A DNA stretch of 64,000 nucleotides from Vitellaria paradoxa (Eukaryota > Streptophyta > Magnoliopsida > Ericales > Sapotaceae). Position numbers and translations under genes: made by a program. Of this stretch, positions 11,139 through 23,593 are shown one piece after another. The notes beneath the pieces are model-generated. The model was not told where the DNA came from and ran no database searches. It worked only from the letters and a program-made list of their open reading frames with translations. The stretch spans positions 14,921,009 through 14,985,008 of the forward strand of contig CM034233.1 in the NCBI GenBank assembly GCA_019916065.1, written 5' to 3'. Position 1 is the first letter of the stretch, and each line of letters begins with the position of its first letter.

Positions 11139-11545
11139 TTAGAATGGTAATATCTTTGCAGCAGCGCCGGTAAGACTTTTCACTGGTAAGAGTTCTTCAA
11201 CAGCACCGGCAACACCTTTTACCGGTATGAGTTATTCAACAGCACTGGTAACACTTCCAACAGCACCACCAACACCTCCAACAACACCACCAACACCTTT
11301 CTTGAGTTCTCCAACAGCTCCAGCAGCAACACCTCCAACAACACCGGCAACATCTTTCACTGGTATGAGTCCTCCAACAACACCGGCAACTTCTCCAACA
11401 GCACTAGCAACATTTTTCACTGGTACGAGTTCTTCAACAGCACCAGCAACATCTCCAATAACACTAGCAACGCCTTTCACTGGTAAAAGTTCTCCAACTG
11501 TACCAAAAACCCCTCTAATAGCACCAGCAAATGGAAGCTTGTCCA
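11139..11545 (-). repeat. Coding minisatellite in SRPP copy A
   Basis: Read on the minus strand, the DNA repeats units of about 39-60 bp encoding variants of VAGAVEELLPVK: GTVGELLPVKG, AVEELVPVKN, VVGGLIPVKD, AVEELLPVKS. The single corresponding segment in copy B is GTARAAEELMPMG at the extreme C-terminus. The repeat therefore seems to have grown from the last codons of the gene. Confidence 0.8.
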
Positions 11546-12091
11546 ACCAAAACCTCACTAATAAACGGAGGATTGACTCCATAAATAAGGTAATAAGATA
11601 ACAAATTGCTGCGCGTGGCCCACGAACTCGAGTCTTTTGCACAACCTTTTGTCAAGCCTTTTCACCACTGCATCTACCTACAGACTCAAAAGCACAAGCA
11701 TATAGATATAAACAAATTTTAATCTCTATAAACAAAAATCCGTAAATTATGATTTTAATAGTATAAATAAATCTTGAAAAAAAACAAAAAAACACGTTTA
11801 TCAACAATAACAACGACTCAAGTATAATCAAGAAATTTTGAAATCATAATATACATTTAATGTAACTTACAGATTGGATGTGTACCTGAGGAATCACAAA
11901 ACATCCCAACGACCTAAAAATCGAATCAATTCAATATTTTCAGGCTAAATTTGTAAGAGATTATGTTTAATTGTGACTCTCCAAAATACAACATTATTTT
12001 TATCGAATCAATTATGAATTAACATATTTCTAGAACTAATGTAACTTGATCCAATCTAATTTTCTCTATGCAATGCTATCCTCGCAATCGC

Positions 12092-12109
12092 CCCCCCCCC
12101 CCCCCCCCA
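12092..12109. repeat. Poly-C run followed by poly-A
   Basis: About 18 C directly followed by about 8 A, inside intron 2 of SRPP copy A. Length may be unreliable in the assembly. Confidence 0.85.
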
Positions 12110-13479
12110 AAAAAAATCAATTGGTCTCAATATTATGCTATTATTTGTTCACTTGTTAGTCCACTTTCTCGAAGTCTATAAAAATATTTTCGGTTTTGGA
12201 TCTAGTGTAAACGGGACATTTTAGACACCCCTATTTGAGATTTCAAAATAGTTTTTATCAATTAGTTGATTTTCTGATAAAATTTTGAAAGACATTTTTC
12301 TTTAAAAAAAAAAAGAAAAAAACAGAGAGGGAAATGAATAAACAAACAAGTAGATGATTACCATTAGGGCTAATATCTGTGCAATTATCGGAAGAAAACC
12401 AAGAAATGAGGACATTTTCAAATAATACAAATAACAAAAGTAGTAGATCGATCATATTTTATTGAATCAACAATATTCAGACAGATAAAATTACATGACT
12501 TTCAAAAAAAAAAAAAATTCCTATGAAACTGAGCAGATTGACTGACTAGTAGTTAGGAACCATGTATGGGGAGATCATGGTTAGGGGTTCAGCGTTTATC
12601 ATAACATGCACTTCTGCTATCCCATAAGTTGGATATATACAATCTTCTCTTTATTTGAAAAATAAAAAAATAAAATAAAATAATTCAAGGAGCAGGATTG
12701 TTAATAAGCATATTTGAGCAAATGGTGCGATATATGTTCAAGTTGAAAATATCTTAGAATTCTAAAATAGGTCGTTAAAGTCTTATTTGATATTGATTTC
12801 ATAAACAGATTTTCAGAAAGAATTGAGAAAACCAGTTTGTAATTCAAAAAAGTGTTATTATTATTTTTCTTTTTAAATTTGATTTTAAAAAGAAAGAATA
12901 ACAAAAAAAAAGTAAATACAAATACAAATAAAATATAAATAGAAAATTTTATGACATTCATATTAAAAAAATAATAATAATAATAAAAACATAAACCTGC
13001 TTTCAAAATCATTGTAAACATCCTATTAATGTTCTTAAATTTTAGTTTATTTGGTTTAATTTCTAGAAAATAAAATTAAAAATAGGACAATAAAATGCAA
13101 TTTTCAAGAAACAGACTAAAAAATTGTTCCATAAACCAATACCCCCAACAAAGTCTACCACTTTTGGTTGTTTGCAACCCTAACTGAGGGACTAAATATT
13201 AGCCTTTTGCAAGTGTTGTGATCCTATGAAGAGAGAAAGAGAGGAGAGAAGAAGAAGAAGATAATGTTTTATCAATTAAGAAGAGAATTTCTACATTCTA
13301 TAAAGTTTCACAAACCGCAAGATTTACTTTTTATTGTCAAAAAAAATAAAAATTAAAACTTGGTTAAAAATTTAGACCAGGACAGTAAATAGTTAGAAAA
13401 TTAATATTTTCATGCTTAGTTTTTTCTTTTATAAATACTTTGTCATTTTCAGATTCTAAATAGAACATTTTGTCATTTT

Positions 13480-14390
13480 TTTTTTTTGCAACGTATTAAA
13501 TTGATTCATTTTATTCAAAACATTTATTAAATTAATTTTTAATATTTAATATATTATTAACATGATTTATTCTATTAAAATTAATTACTACTACAAAATA
13601 ATTTACTCATTAGATTAAAATTAGTTTTATTATATAATAATTACATATTAAAATGATTTATTTTATTTAAATAATTTATTAAATTAGATTAATTTTTAGT
13701 ATATAATAATTTATTATTAAATTATTTTATCCGTCAATATATTTATTAAAACTAGTTATTATTAAAAACAATTTTGTAAAATCAAATTAATTAAATTAGA
13801 TTTATTTTAATTAATCAATTAATAGTTAATTACATTTCATTAAATTAATTTATTTTTATAAAAATAAATATTTTATTAAGATTAAGTTAATTAGTGAAAA
13901 AAAAAATTGCGTTACTGATCGTGTTTTTTCTTTTATTTTAGGAGAAAAAGATAACTTAAAAAATATACATAAAATTTGCAAATTTTTAAATTTAATATAT
14001 ATATATATATATATAGATGTTACCAAATGAAACATAACAATTTTTTCTTGACGGCGTTGGAGATAATTTCTTGTCGAACTATATATAAAATCAACTCTCC
14101 TTGTATGCGTCACACGTTTATTTTGTTCTTTTATTATATTTAACATTTATTATTATGTTTAATATAATTTAATTTTTTATCAAAATTTATTATTAAAATT
14201 ATTCTTCAAAGATAACATTATTAGAGTTTTTCCTGTGGAATAATTTTTATCTACATAAACAATATTTACATTTTCAATTCAATTTAAAAATACAAACTGT
14301 TATTTTTTTCTCACACATTTATTTAATTTAATATTTTAATATCATTTAATTAATTTCTTTGTCAAAATTAAGTAGATACTACCAGGTTTT
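13480..14390. other. Very AT-rich part of SRPP-A intron 2
   Basis: Runs of TTATTAAAATTA-type sequence and an AT dinucleotide tract (13997-14015). Similar in composition to 6900-7520. No gene or element boundary recognised. A second AT tract is at 14547-14570. Confidence 0.5.
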
Positions 14391-16404
14391 TATGCATTGG
14401 TTTCAAAAACTTCAAGACCTATTGAACTCTAAAGAAGCCACAGCCATAGCGATGAACTCGAAAAATATGCCTGGTGAATTCAAGCAGCTAATGACATAAA
14501 CAATACACACATAAACACATAGATGGAAGATATATAAACATATGCGCATATATATATATATATATATATATGTAATAACAATAACTAAAAGGACAATGAT
14601 GAAGTCAAGATTTTTTTATTTGGTGGCTAAATTTAGATTTTATTTTCGATAAATATAAAATTAGAAAAAATTATAATTGGTATTATTAATTTTATTTAGT
14701 AAATAAAAATTAATTAATATATAAAACTTAATCAATATATGAAAATAATGCATCTCTAGAAATAAGTTTTATATATAAATATTCACAAATAAAATTTAGT
14801 TCATATGCATGACTTGTGAACTTTTTCAATTAAAGTAACGCTCTAAGATTTTTCAAGGCACGAAAGTTATCAACAATTAAATTGATAATGAATTTGTTCG
14901 ATTTTTTTTATTATATTTTATTTTTTTCCTTATTTTGTAAATATGATTTAATATATGACTATTTATCGTGATTTTAAAATTTTAAAATTATTTCAATTAA
15001 GAATATTTTTATATGTTAAAATCCCTCTTTATTTTTTCTTTTCTTTTTTTTTATTCATTAACAATTACTAATAAACTGAGTTCAGTATAAATGAAAATTG
15101 GTTAAGTCATAAATTTTAAGCTATATTCAAGAATAAAAAAAAATTCAAAATAGGGAGCTTGGTCCATACCTTCAAAAAAAAAATTTTATCCAAAAATTTT
15201 ACGTACTAATGGCGTATTTTTCAATTAAAGTTTTTTCTTTAATTAATTTTAAGTGCAATCTATAGCATAAAAAATTTGACTCAAAAAATTATATATATTA
15301 GTAGTATTTTTCTGAACTAAAATTTTTTATATTTAATATTTTAATTGAGAGCGGCAAACAGCAGTATAAAATTGTTTTAGCACAAAATTTTATATGTATA
15401 AGCGGCATTCTTTTCAATTCAAGGGTTTGCCACTGGATTTAGGGGTCGATAATGACTGAGTTGTTAACTCAGTGACACTAATCGCCGAGTTATTGAATCA
15501 CACTTTGCATTTGGAGAACTAACCATGATTAAGTTGTCCATTCGATAACAATATCTCTAAAACTATTAAATTAAAATTAATAGTCCAAATATAGTTACAC
15601 ATTTTTAGTCATAAAAATGTATTAATTTATTTGAACTGTTACCCGGGCCTCACTTCGCCGCTGCAAAAGGATATCTTGCACGTGAGAAATATATACATTC
15701 ATTTATTTAAGTAACGACGAACCCCGAAGACGGCGAAGAGAATATCGTAGAATTGATATGTCTAGCTTAGCTATACTTGTAATCACAAACTCCATAGTAG
15801 AATATAATCATCAAAAAACAACCAACAATAATCACTATTTAATTACGCGATCTCAAGCAGGCTATATATATATATATATATATAAACATCAACATTTCAA
15901 CAGATAAAAAGACCATTTCAACGACAATTAATGATATGGATTTGTAATTCAATACCTTCTCATCGACGAAAGCAAGTAAATGCTCAGACATGCCTTTAAA
16001 CTTCTTATAAACCGGGGCAACGACGACGTTCGCGGCTCTCTCCACCACCTTGACAGCGGATTTTAGGGGGCCGGCGGATCTCTTCTTCGCATTCTCATAG
16101 AGATTTGAGATCCACGCTAGAACCTTCGTCGCAATGATCATCACAAATCCTAGCTGCTTCAGTTCCCGATGGCCCTTCACCTACAGCAAGAAAGATTATT
16201 AAAAAAAAAGGGGGGGGGGGGAATCGCGAAGAGATCAAACGAAGAACAGATGACTATTTCAGTCTTCACAGACCTTATCCGATCCCATTTGAGTGTGGTA
16301 CGTCGAGTTCGAGCTCTCTCTTCCCAATAGCTTTTTCTATCGCCTTTGAGCCTGAACGACGTAGGGCTCACGATTCTAAAGTTGAGTACAGTAAAGTGAA
16401 CGCT

Positions 16405-16500
16405 CATCTTAGATATATATATAAAAAAAAAAAAAAAAGTCAGAATCGGGTGGACCATGTGCTTCATATTGGGAGTAGGGCCCACTAATTTTTTTTTTTG
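16405..16500 (-). promoter_or_regulatory. 5' flank of SRPP copy A
   Basis: About 120 bp upstream of the start codon a TATATATA run (16412-16422) lies where copy B has a longer TA run (26660-26681). Next comes GTGCTTCATATTGGGAGTAGGGCCCACT, shared in blocks with 18480-18515 and 6400-6430. Confidence 0.45.
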
Positions 16501-16837
16501 CATTAAAAATTCCAGCATTTTTTGGTATTTTTTTTTTCTGTTTTACATGACTTTTCTTTTACTAACATTTAATTTTTTTAGAATTAGGTACGTAAATCGT
16601 ATTTATAAAAAAATTTTAAAAATTTTTATTCATTTAGATAAAAGTTATTAAAAATAATAAAAAAATAATTTATTTATTTATTTTTTAGTGAAACGGATAA
16701 CTTTTACACAAATAAATAACTTTTTTTATTATTTTAACGAATATAATTAATACGCCTAAAAAAATTAAATTTTGGTAAAAATAATCATATAAGACAAATT
16801 AAAAAAAATTACTAATAAAAAGGTTGGAAAACTTTTT

Positions 16838-18415
16838 TTACGGAAAATTGTATTTAAGTCATACTTTGTAATCTTTTAATGCTATTAGTCACACCCCAAA
16901 AAAAGTATTACTTTTGAGTGGGTCCCATGAGTTTGTTTTAAATACAATTTCTAATATACCGATAATATCCTTTATTTCTATAACTAAGTTACACAAGTTA
17001 TTTCCAGAAATTTCGGGAATCACGTGAAGATATGGTTTAGCGAGAATCACGCTTCTTCCGTTTTTTTTTTTCTTCCTTGTTTTTAGTTTCATTATTTACA
17101 GTTTTAGTCGTGAAGATATGAAAAAAATAGAGCTTATTTTGGCCTATCTTCTTCATGGATTGATTTTTTCGATTGGCGTTTTGAGCTATCTTCAAAATAG
17201 TACCGGTACTGTTTCAAAAAATATGATGATGTTGACTCGTATCGTTGGTTTGTGTTATGTATCGATTGATGTTTTTTAAGCAGTATGAAAACAGTACCGG
17301 TCCAAAACAGTATCGGTAATGTTTTATCGGTACTGTTTTCAAAACAGTACCATGAATTATAAGCAGATGACGAGTTTTAAGGGCAAGAGAAATTCATGGG
17401 GCTGATCGGCGTTTTGAGCTATCTTCAAAACAGTACCGGTACTGTTTCAAAAAATATGATGATGTTGGCTCGTATAGTTGGTTTGTGTTATGTATCAATT
17501 GATATTTTTTAAACAGTATGAAAACAGTACCGGTCCAAAACAGTACCGACACTGTTTTAACGGTACTGTTTTCAAAACAGCACCATGAATTATAAGCAGA
17601 TGGTGAGTTTTAAGAGTAAGAGAAATCCATGGGGTCGATCGGTATTTTGAACTATCTTCAAAACAGTACCAGTACTATTTTACCGGTACTGTTTTCAAAA
17701 CAGCACCGTGAATTATAAGCAGATGACGAGTTTTAAGGGCAAGAGAAATCCATTGGGTCGATCGGCGTTTTGAGCTATCTTCAAAACAGTATTGGTACTG
17801 TTTCAAAAAATATGATGATGTTGACTCGTATCGTTGGTTTGTGTTATGTATCGATTGATTTTTTTAGGCAATATGAAAATAGTACCGATCCAAAACAGTA
17901 CCGATACTGTTTTATCGGTACTGTTTTCAAAACAGTAGCATGAATTATAAGCAGACGACAAGTTTTGAGCAAAAGAAATCCATGGGGTTGATTAGTATTT
18001 TGAGCTATTTTCAAAATAGTACCGGTACTGTTTCAAAATCAGAAAAAATAAACATATTTAGGAATAATGATCGATTTAAGTTTTTTCCAAACAGTTTTGA
18101 CTTTATTTCCAAAAATCGGTTTTACTTGCTTTGTAAAGAAGATAGAAAGTCGCGGAATTAGATTTTTCCCAAACAGTTTTGATTTTGTTTTCAAAAATCA
18201 ATTTTGCTTACTTTGTAAAGAAGATGGAAAGTCGTGAAAGTTAAGAGTGAAGTGTACAATATTTTTAGATAAAACTGACAATTTTGAAATGTGGTGAAAA
18301 ACGCGTGATGTCCTTTTTTATTTTTTTGTTACAAGTATGACTTATTTACGAACAAATTTTTTTATATGACTTAAATCCTTAAAAGTGCATAAATAGTGAC
18401 CGGTTTCCAAAAATT
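16838..18415 (-). mobile_element. Palindrome-array element, copy B (inverted)
   Basis: Same element as copy A on the opposite strand: CGGAAAATTGTATTTAAGTC at its left edge, a unique segment with TCACACCCCAAAAAAAGTAT, palindromic repeats at about 17180-18035, short repeats at about 18060-18235, then TAAATCCTTAAAAGTGCATA and AATAGTGACCGGTTTCC at the right edge. About 1.58 kb, shorter than copy A because the short-repeat and palindrome arrays have fewer or shorter units. It sits just upstream of SRPP copy A, so that gene lies between two inverted copies 6.1 kb apart. Confidence 0.65.
17180..18035 (-). repeat. Palindromic tandem repeats in copy B
   Basis: On the plus strand the units read TTGAGCTATCTTCAAAACAG, TACCGGTACTGTTTCAAAAA, TATGATGATGTTG.CTCGTAT, then ACAGTACCGGTCCAAAACAG. 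Several palindromes have lost perfection (ACCAGTACT, ATTGGTACTG), so this array appears more diverged than array A. Confidence 0.8.
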
Positions 18416-18429
18416 CTTTTTTTTTTTAA

Positions 18430-18560
18430 TCCAAACTATTCCCAGGAGATTCATATGGCTTTGAAACTGTTGGATCTGTAAGACACGTGCTTCATATGGG
18501 AGTGGGGCCCACTGAGAGATTCGTGCTTCTTTTAAGAACTGCGTGACAATTGATTTTTTT
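18430..18560 (-). promoter_or_regulatory. Second SRPP-type 5' flank block
   Basis: GTTGGATCTGTAAGACACGTGCTTCATATGGGAGTGGGG-type sequence followed by GCCCACTGAGAGATTCGT. This resembles both the flank attached to copy A (16440-16500) and the orphan flank at 6.2-6.5 kb. It contains CACGTG (18485-18490), the core of G-box and ABRE sites. Confidence 0.4.
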
Positions 18561-18574
18561 TTTTTAGGCATAAT

Positions 18575-18744
18575 AAGGGTATGTTTAGACTTAAAAAAAA
18601 ATAAGGTAAATTAAGATTAAGTGAGATAAATTATTAATTCATAATTCATGTAGTGAAATAAGAAATGAATAATTTTTAAAATTTTTTAATATTTTTTTTA
18701 TTATTTTTTAAAATTTTTTGTTATTTCAAACAGAATCTAAACAT
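18575..18744. mobile_element. MITE, GGGTGTGTTTGG family, copy 4
   Basis: Starts AAGGGTATGTTTAGAC and ends TTTCAAACAGAATCTAAAC. The interior contains AATTCATGTAGTGAAATAAG, as in other copies. Confidence 0.5.
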
Positions 18745-18899
18745 TATATTACAAAGGATAAGAGGGCCGAATTCAGATGAAGTTTGAAAACGCCTTGAGC
18801 CATTTCCCTTAATTTAATCTCAACTTTGACAACTGAAATTATATGTTATTTATTATTTTTTTCTTGTCTCATTGTCTAGTACGTCCTTAATTTGAAAGA

Positions 18900-21800
18900 A
18901 GTAATGATTGTCGTAAATACAGAAACTGGTCCAAAAATATATTGAAATATTTAGAAGTTTGGTTTGGGACCATTAGTTAAACTTTTTTAAGTAGAGCGGA
19001 ATCTTTCAAAAAATGTGATAATAGTAATTTTGTTAGTAAAGTGCCTTTTGATAATTTTTTTTTTATTTTAAATTGATAAGATTTCATTTTATATCGTATT
19101 ATTATTCTGATATATATATATATTTTGGGGGTGAAACTTTCCCGCGATGTATTACCCTTTTAATTTACCCAGTGGTGGGAGTGGGATGACTCACTTTCCC
19201 ACGATAGAGAAAAACTAAAAAAGACGTCTTCGGAGAAAGTTGAGGAAAAGCTCATAGAGCTCACGAGCTTCTTGCTTTCATGTTTAATATCATGTACATT
19301 TCTTCATAAGGAATCTTGATTACAGATATTTTAGTAATTTTACAATTAAATATTTGGTATAAAAAATAATCAACGCACCCAATGTAAGAGATCTCTTTGT
19401 TTTGAAGTATTTGATTGATTTGCCCATCAGTATTTGTTCACTCACATTTAATCTAACAATTTTTTTTTTTTTTTCTAAATTTTATACCACATAGCTTTTA
19501 TCGTAGAGAGTTTCATATTTTATTACTCAAGTGAATTTGAAATTTTACGAGATGCCGTTGCCAATCACCACATAACAACCGTAAACATAAGTAATTAATT
19601 TTAAATATAAACAAACGATTGATACACGAATTTACATTAAAAAAAAAAAACACTTTCGGTAAAAAATTGCGAACATCAAAATCTCTCACTATGCTAAGCA
19701 ACACAAAGTTTTACCAAATAGTCTAATCGATGTTTTGATCATATTGTAGCACACTTTGACCCGTCAAACATAAATTGAAAAACTCACTCCGTCTACGTAC
19801 AATGAAATCTTCTAAATTTTCACAATACCTTGAAAAAATAACCACATTTACCGATATAATGTGAAAAACATGTAAACTTTCAAACGCCTTCAAAAACTTC
19901 TCACAAGAGTGATTGATAGATTAATTGTAAGTTGGCCAAGAGGGAAAGTAAAACTTTTCTTTTAATTTCAATATATATGTGTATAATATTCTCTCTCTAT
20001 ATAAAAACTTTATGTGAAGATTTCTTATGTAGCAAATTATACGTGAAACAGGACTTCCGAAAATTGGATTTCTTATTTTTCTTTTCTCTTGCTTGCTTGA
20101 GCCAGCATCTAGAATCCATCTACCAAGTTCATGCCTTGGTCAACTTTTGGTCTGTTGTGTAATACACGCATCTAGAAGTTTTTAGCAAGAATCTAACGAG
20201 CTTTGCACTTAGCCAAATTTCAAACTGTTTGATAAATTTACATTCTGGATATTCTAGCAAACATTAGTGATACAACAAGATATCTAGCTAAGTTTCAAAA
20301 AACTGTTTGAGAAAGGATGTATTTTTTTCATTCCTTATCCATTAGCTTATATAAGGCTTAGGTTGAATCAATAAACTCACGGGTGGCCGTCCTAAGTCAT
20401 AGGTAAAGAAATGGAGAGTGAGGCAAATCTTTCCACTTCAACATTCACCACCACTTCCAAATTGGAGAGACGATGTTTTAGGTGTCTATCACGTGTGTAA
20501 GCTAATATCAATATTCTTCAGTAATAACGTAAAATTGTACACTTTATAGGGATTTTTAAAAATATTTACGTGTAATTTTTTGAGAAGACTCTGCATTTTC
20601 TATCTTTAATGTTTCGTTTGGTAGAAATGATAAAAAAATGTAGATGAAAAGGAAATAAGAAAGGCTAATGAATTATTTTTCTTCAGTGTGTGTTAGTGGA
20701 AAAAATGTGTAGAAATTATATACATGTGTGTGTATTGTGTGTTACAATTTGAATTTTGTATTAAGAAATTATTTAAGAGTAAGTAAAATTCACTTCTTAA
20801 CATTTTTTTTCTTTCACTCTATCTTTTCTCTTTTGCTCCCTCCGTTTTCTGCTTAAAGTTCAGTATAAAAAATGACCTCATCGGGTGGAATTAAAAAATG
20901 ATCGACCACGTGTGTTTCGTGCATTTTTCGGTTATATCTCAAATAGTAATTTACTACACGCTTCTCCAGCTTCCTGCAAATATCACGGACCAATGTGGCG
21001 GGCAGGCAAGTATACATACATATATATATATATATATTTCAAGAATTGGCGTCACGTGTTATTAATAGGAAGGAAACTATTTCCTAAAGAACCTGCGAAT
21101 AGATTGCTGACAAATGTTGTACAAAAAAAGATGCAATACTGTACCGAGGATAAACACCATCCAATCAACCGCATGTGGGTAGGGCTGAAAACGAAGCTTT
21201 TCTCTGAATTAGTCAATCACCTAAACAAAAAATATATATATATATATATATATATTAATCCATGATTAAAATAAGATCAAATCAAGTTTAATATATAAAT
21301 CATTTAGAACCAAGTTCAATCATGAGTTTATAAAAACTCCGCTTAAAAATTTACAGCAAGATTAAATAATATATATAGATTTATAACTTTTTTTTTTTGT
21401 ATTTTTTAATAATATTTTTATAATATTTTATTTATTATATTTTATATTAAAATGATATCATTTTAATTAATCAAACTATTTACAAACCGAACTCGAATCT
21501 TTTTTGCCGAGTTAAACTTGAGTTTATAAAAAATCAAGTTCAAACTGAACTTAATATAAATAATTTGAATCAAATTCAAAAAAATTAAAGTTCAGTTCGA
21601 ATCGACTCAGTTTGGTTGGTTTCACTCCCCAACGCATGCATCTTATCTATTGGGTGTGTTTAAAGTGAAAAAAAAATTAGATAAATTAAGAGTTCGTAAT
21701 GCGTGCAGTGAAATAAAAAAATTAATGTAACATAAAGTTAATAAAGATTTATAAAATTTTTTGTTGTTTATTTACAAACCAAATAGAGTCATTGTATATG

Positions 21801-22540
21801 CATTTAATGCATGACGGCAGTAGGGAGCAATTTTCTTCCAATGGTAGCTTTCATGCAAAATAGACGCATGGCTTAACTCACAACTTTTCGAAATAATTTG
21901 TCACCAGTTCACATTGTTGTCTACTCTCCCGGAGTGTTTACAAGTATAGGATAACGTTACATTCACACTCATTTATCTTTTTAGAAAGTTACACCCAAAA
22001 AGTCACAATTTTCTACTTTCACAATTATATTATATAATATTAAAATCATACATAAATTACAAAATAACTTCATTAATTTTTAGTAATTAAAAAATATACA
22101 TTCACAAGGTAACAACCTTATAACATTCTTGTGATCTTCTAAGCTCTGGTACCACTAATGATAATACGCACAAACAATCAAAATGTAATGTGCGCAAAAT
22201 ATCAAATAAGCATTCATGTATTATAAAGGAACTCAAACAATTACATAAGAACAGTACTGATAATACATAGAGAGGAGAAGGTTTTTCTTCGATACCTTCA
22301 TCATACAACTGAGACTCTACTTATAGACTCGAAGTTTGGATTTCAAACTTTAGATTTCGAGCATAACACAATAACATGTAAGAAAAAAAAAATAAGAAAT
22401 AAATGAAAAATTCATTAATTATGAAATTTCTTTTTTATTAAAGTTGATTTGTTCACATAAATTTTGACATGAGCTAAATAAGGTGAGCAATCGTATATAT
22501 ATATATATAACCTTTTCTAAAACATAAATTCTTTTTATTT
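18900..22540. other. Duplicated spacer, left copy
   Basis: No gene. Colinear with 28400-33240. Matching points include AGCTCA.GAGCTT (19250 and 28475), AGAGATCTCT.TTTTGA (19390 and 28895), TGTTTCGTTTGG.AGAAATGA (20610 and 29830), AGGAAACTATTTCCTAAA (21070 and 31035), and AATAATTTGTCACCA.TTCACAT (21893 and 31452). It holds the MITE copy 5 and two TA runs (21016-21036 and 21233-21255). Confidence 0.6.
21651..21791. mobile_element. MITE, GGGTGTGTTTGG family, copy 5
   Basis: Starts TGGGTGTGTTTAAAG and ends ACAAACCAAATAGAGTC. The interior has GAGTTCGTAATGCGTGCAGT. Confidence 0.5.
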
Positions 22541-22549
22541 AGGCAACTT

Positions 22550-23275
22550 GCTTGGTTGGTCCACTATGTTTCTATAAACTCCATGACGAATGTATATTGG
22601 GAATTACTTTTGCTTCTCCGCAATCATCCCATATAGTAGAGCAGCAAATTGTCACGATTGTGACGTTCTCTCTAGTTGAAGATGGCAGAAATACAGATTG
22701 CAAAAGGAATGTGTATAGAAAATGTTTCTTCATATTAAAATAGTATTAGAGGAAATGGAATTCAGAAATTATTGGGGAAGTTCACCAGATCGGATAGTCC
22801 GACATGCAGATTTTCACAGAACTTGAGGTTTCTGTCACCTCGAGTTCTGAAGGATGAGCTTCTCAACCTGCAGAAGGGAAGAAGATCACAATACAGTTTT
22901 AGAGTAATGCATTCTCAATCGTCCAGCCCATCATGCTTGAGATGGCGAGTATGAAACGAGAAGTGTAATGCAATCAGAATTTTTTAAAGAGAATTGGAAG
23001 ATCGTAACGAGGTGGCTCTCTTGTTGGCCAATTTCTTTAAAGTAAAAAAGAAAATGCACTTTTATTATGTAAGTGCAATTAATACATCATTGTGCTTGCT
23101 TGTACTGGGTGGGCCGACTGCACTACAGACAACATTGTCAAACTCATCAAAGTGACTGGCCATTTCCATTTGCTCTGACATTCTCATTTCTTGGTATAAC
23201 TCTTAGTTGTTGCTCCTGGGTGCACACCCATTTTCCGAAATTCAACACAATTGGACATCTAATGTAAATTCCTAT
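22550..23275 (-). pseudogene. Duplicated 3' end of ASY1 (truncated pseudogene)
   Basis: Matches the 3' end of the functional ASY1 gene in order. 22550-22785 matches its 3' flank (33240-33390). 22790-22880 matches the last exon, here reading VEKLILQNSR then stop, so the conserved tail is lost. About 23100-23230 matches exon 21, with frame breaks. 23235-23270 matches exon 19, and exon 20 is deleted. Because intron sequence between exons 21 and 22 is kept, the copy came from genomic duplication and not from retroposition. Upstream exons, promoter and HORMA domain are all absent, so no ASY1 protein can be made. It directly abuts the 3' flank of SRPP copy B, marking the duplication junction. Confidence 0.8.
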
Positions 23276-23593
23276 CAAAAAAAAGGTGTAAACTTAAAAT
23301 TCTCCCATATATATTCCTACCAGTGTGGGGGCACAACTTCCAAGAAATTCTAGTAAGCATGCTTAAACTACTGATCAAAGCAAAATCCAGGTAATTATAT
23401 TATAATCAACACTTTCACATATTAGCACATTCACACATCAATAGGCTCCCATATTTCAGTACGGAGGAAAACTTCAAAGCGCACACAACACAAGAAACTC
23501 TCATAAGTACACACATTAACTAATAATAAATATTCAAAGCAAAGCCAACAGATAATATTCAAAGTAAAACCCAACAGAGTAGACCGGGAAAGC

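Larger units (their letters stand above)
11139..16288 (-). pseudogene. REF/SRPP-like gene, copy A, frame-broken with repeat-expanded C-terminus
   Basis: Minus strand, three exons by comparison with copy B: exon 1 16274-16288 (MGSDK), exon 2 15956-16174 (73 codons, ending LLAFVDEK), exon 3 from 11677. Exon 2 has the family phrases GPLKSAV and VAPVYKKFKG. In exon 3 about 26 codons are missing after VDAVVKRLDKRL relative to copy B and the frame shifts, giving a stop at 11558-11560. The homologous frame (QKTRVRGPRAAI) is otherwise open and runs into an expanded, Val/Gly-rich repeat tail. That tail is itself cut by a TAA at 11232-11234 where a neighbouring repeat has GAA; without it the frame would continue to 11139. 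An acceptor at 11645/11646 would restore the frame, so a shorter product cannot be excluded. REF/SRPP proteins coat lipid droplets or rubber particles. Intron 2 (4.3 kb) matches that of copy B in several blocks. Confidence 0.75.

Noticed and set aside
11227..11601. Pro/Thr-rich plus-strand frame
   Set aside because: Antisense of the SRPP copy A minisatellite; the minus frame matches a known family.
12258..14146. Several minus-strand frames rich in Phe, Lys, Asn and Tyr
   Set aside because: Chance frames in AT-rich intron DNA of SRPP copy A with no family signature.
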